A stretch of DNA of 64,000 bases. Origin: an uncultured Pelagibacteraceae bacterium (lineage in GTDB: Bacteria; Pseudomonadota; Alphaproteobacteria; Pelagibacterales; Pelagibacteraceae). Below the pieces are notes generated by a model that was given only the letters and a program-made list of their open reading frames with translations, was not told the origin of the DNA and searched no databases. The stretch is from assembly GCA_902519255.1 (NCBI GenBank), contig CABYIV010000001.1, forward strand, positions 310,001 to 374,000, given 5' to 3'. Below, one piece after another: positions 61,460 to 64,000 of this stretch. Both the position numbers and the translations under genes were made by a program. The stretch's first letter is position 1. Every line of letters begins with the position of its first letter.

Positions 61460-62257
61460 ATGGAAAATCCAAAAAAGAATATAAGATTAGTATCAAATAA
61501 AAATTCAAGAGTTATTTTGCCAAATATCATGACTTTGGTTGGAGTGTGTATTGGCTTGACTTCAATTAAGTTTGCATTTGATGGAAGATTTGAATTATCA
61601 GTTATTGCAGTTTTAATTGCTGCAATCATTGATGGTTTAGATGGAAGAATTGCAAGATTAATTAAAGCCACATCAAAAGTTGGAAAAGAATTAGACTCAT
61701 TAACAGATGTAATTAGTTTTGGAGTTGCGCCAGCATTCATAATGTATTTCTGGGCGCTAGATAATATCGGCAGATTTGGTTGGTTAATATCTTTAATATA
61801 TGTGGTTTGTGTTGCCTTAAGACTTGCAAGATTTAATGTTTCAACAGGAGGGGAACCTTCATGGAGGGATAATTTTTTTGAGGGTATTCCATCACCAGCA
61901 GGTGGAGTATTGGTATTAATGCCATTAATTTATAGTTTTAGCGAAGTTCAGTTTATAACTATTAATAAAAATATTATTGTTCCTTCTTTATTCATTGTTA
62001 TTTCTGTACTTTTGATAAGTAAAATTCCTACATATTCTTTGAAAAGAATTGTTGTTCCAAGAAGTACTTCAATATTTCTTTTATTTGGAATAATTTTATT
62101 TTTTGGTTTGTTGCTAATATATACCTTTAATACAATTATAATTTCAGGAATTATTTATTTATTAATGATTCCAGCAAGTTCAATTCATTATTTATTTTTA
62201 AAAAAACAAAATAAAGAAAAAGATGATGGCGTTGATCATCACGAAGATATTTTGTAA
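61460..62257 (+). CDS. pssA: CDP-diacylglycerol--serine O-phosphatidyltransferase
   Basis: DGLDGRIARLIKATSKVGKELDSLTDVISFGVAPAF (CDP-alcohol phosphotransferase motif). Confidence 0.95.
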   Translation: MENPKKNIRLVSNKNSRVILPNIMTLVGVCIGLTSIKFAFDGRFELSVIAVLIAAIIDGLDGRIARLIKATSKVGKELDSLTDVISFGVAPAFIMYFWALDNIGRFGWLISLIYVVCVALRLARFNVSTGGEPSWRDNFFEGIPSPAGGVLVLMPLIYSFSEVQFITINKNIIVPSLFIVISVLLISKIPTYSLKRIVVPRSTSIFLLFGIILFFGLLLIYTFNTIIISGIIYLLMIPASSIHYLFLKKQNKEKDDGVDHHEDIL

Positions 62258-63171
62258 TGAAAGAGAATGTAATTATTTCTCTAGCAGATTCTAATTACTT
62301 TGAATTGCTAAATGAATTAATAGACTCTATTAAACAATTCAATCACAGTGAAAAGGTTGCCATTTGTATACTTGATGCGGGTTTAACAGATGAACAAACC
62401 ACTCTTCTAAAAAATAAAGTAGACGAGATCAAAAAAGCTGAATGGGATATTGAGGTTCCACAATCTAAAGTTAAAGGTAAAGAGTGGTTAAAAAGTCAGG
62501 TATCAAGAGCGTTTCTTCCAAAATATTTTCCAAACTATAAAAAATACCTGTGGATCGATTGTGATGCTTGGGTTCAAGATTGGAGTTCAATAGACTTATA
62601 TTTTAAGGCTTGTGATAATGGCAAACTAGGCATTACCCAGACAATGACACCTGGATATAGAATATTAAGTAACGTTAATTGGTTGTTTGGAAAATTAGCC
62701 ATTATAAAATCTCAAAATTTTAAACATGCTATTAAATCTAAAATTGATATTAATAAAGCAAGAAAGTTAGCATTTGCTCCGCATATTAATATTGGTGTTT
62801 TCTCATTAGAAAAAGACTCTAATTGTTGGAATATTTGGCAAAAAAATTTAAAAACTACTCTTAGTCATGGCCAAATATTTGGTTCAGAGCAACTAGCAAT
62901 AAATATATGTGTATATATTGATAATGTAGATGTTGAATTTCTTCCTCATAATTGCAACTGGCTGGCTAGCAACTTACTTCCAAAGTTTGATGAAAAGAAT
63001 AAAATTTTCGTGGAACCTTTTTTACCAAATCATAAAATTGGAATTATACATTTGGCTAGTGGAATTAAAGTAAATGATAAAGATATGAGAAACGAGAAAA
63101 ATCTAGAGATAGAATTAAATACTTTGGATAATAATAAAATCTCAAAATCTTTAAGGTTCAAAACTAATTGA
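62257..63171 (+). CDS. Putative GT8-like glycosyltransferase
   Basis: YLWIDCDAWVQDWSSIDLYF (DxD-like), NIGVFSLEKDSNCWNIW, SEQLAINIC. Confidence 0.7.
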   Translation: MKENVIISLADSNYFELLNELIDSIKQFNHSEKVAICILDAGLTDEQTTLLKNKVDEIKKAEWDIEVPQSKVKGKEWLKSQVSRAFLPKYFPNYKKYLWIDCDAWVQDWSSIDLYFKACDNGKLGITQTMTPGYRILSNVNWLFGKLAIIKSQNFKHAIKSKIDINKARKLAFAPHINIGVFSLEKDSNCWNIWQKNLKTTLSHGQIFGSEQLAINICVYIDNVDVEFLPHNCNWLASNLLPKFDEKNKIFVEPFLPNHKIGIIHLASGIKVNDKDMRNEKNLEIELNTLDNNKISKSLRFKTN

Positions 63172-63779
63172 AAAAAAATAAAATCTCAAAAAATTGGATT
63201 AATAAGCAGAGAAGAGATATTTATGTTAGACAATCAAAAGTTGAAGGATATAGATCAAGAGCCGTTTATAAATTAAAGGAAATTAACGAAAAATTTAAAT
63301 TTTTAAAAAATAATATATCAGTAATAGATCTTGGAGCTGCTCCTGGAAGTTGGTCTCAATATATATCAAGTAATTTAAAATGTAATAAGCATTTAGCAAT
63401 AGATTTAAAAGAAATAGAAGAAATAAAGAATGTAAAAATTTTAAAAGGAGATTTTACGGATATTGAGCAACAAAATAAAATTAATAATTATTTTGGTGGA
63501 AAAATTGACCTAATTATTTCAGATATGGCAGTTAATACTACGGGAAATAAAAATCTAGACTCTATGGTAACTGGAGAATTAGTTTTAGAAGCTTTGGATT
63601 TCGCTACAAAAATGATGAAGCCAAATGGCTATTTTGTCTCAAAATTATTTATGGGAACTTCATTTAATGAGATAATTGCATTTTCAAAAAAAAATTTTGC
63701 AAAATTTAATGTCTATAAGCCTCCAGCAAGTAGAAAAGACTCTAAAGAAAGTTTTTTAATCTGCAAAAATTTAAGATAG
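63168..63779 (+). CDS. rlmE: 23S rRNA 2'-O-methyltransferase RlmE (FtsJ), TTG start
   Basis: [57 protein letters not shown]. Confidence 0.96.
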   Translation: MKKNKISKNWINKQRRDIYVRQSKVEGYRSRAVYKLKEINEKFKFLKNNISVIDLGAAPGSWSQYISSNLKCNKHLAIDLKEIEEIKNVKILKGDFTDIEQQNKINNYFGGKIDLIISDMAVNTTGNKNLDSMVTGELVLEALDFATKMMKPNGYFVSKLFMGTSFNEIIAFSKKNFAKFNVYKPPASRKDSKESFLICKNLR

Positions 63780-63816
63780 ATACTTTCATTTTTTTAAGAA
63801 TCGTTTATATAAGGAC

Positions 63817-64000
63817 ATGGATCCTATCAAAGAAGCGCTCACTTTCGATGATGTAACTTTAGCACCAAATTATTCTGAAATTTTACCTTCAGAAGTAAAG
63901 ACAGAAGTTAAATTATCAAAACACTTAAATATTTCTATACCCCTTCTAACTTCAGCAATGGATACTGTCACAGAGTCTAATATGGCTATTTCAATCGGTA
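63817..64000 (+). CDS. guaB: IMP dehydrogenase (N-terminal part, runs off window)
   Basis: [61 protein letters not shown]. Confidence 0.96.
   Translation, partial: MDPIKEALTFDDVTLAPNYSEILPSEVKTEVKLSKHLNISIPLLTSAMDTVTESNMAISIG

Noticed and set aside
1-64000. CRISPR, toxin-antitoxin, restriction-modification, prophage or IS elements
   Set aside because: None seen on reading the ORFs and intergenic regions; the UmuDC and GT genes are not evidence of such systems.

Overview
AT-rich, very gene-dense window whose gene content and order match an alphaproteobacterium of the SAR11 / Candidatus Pelagibacter type (inference; no database search was run). Contents: carB(partial)-carA; yqeY-dnaG-rpoD followed by a tRNA-Val; an OafA-like acyltransferase; a CAU tRNA; mlaC-mlaA; an AmpD-like amidase; rnpB (RNase P RNA). 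Next is a complete division/cell-wall (dcw) cluster: mraZ-ftsZ-mraW-ftsL-ftsI-murEF fusion-mraY-murD-ftsW-murG-murC-murB-ddl-ftsQ-ftsA, then lpxC, bamD and ligA. Further on: aminopeptidase P, uvrD, fumC, ygfZ, pyrC, prpE, proteorhodopsin with ferredoxin/FNR, a GT-umuDC accessory stretch, tolC, recA, alaS, icd, psd-pssA, rlmE and the start of guaB. I found no mobile elements, CRISPR arrays or obvious defence systems. The most interesting signals are at small scale: (1) a tRNA-Val(GAC) whose first nucleotide is the last base of the rpoD stop codon and whose T-loop is non-canonical; (2) ftsZ moved to directly behind mraZ, with three 10-bp-phased TGGG boxes over the mraZ promoter; (3) an exact GTTC-N7-GTTC LexA-type box next to a near-consensus umuDC promoter; (4) a stem-loop and an 18-bp perfect palindrome in the proteorhodopsin leader; (5) an unannotated 34-aa membrane ORF between two glycosyltransferases.
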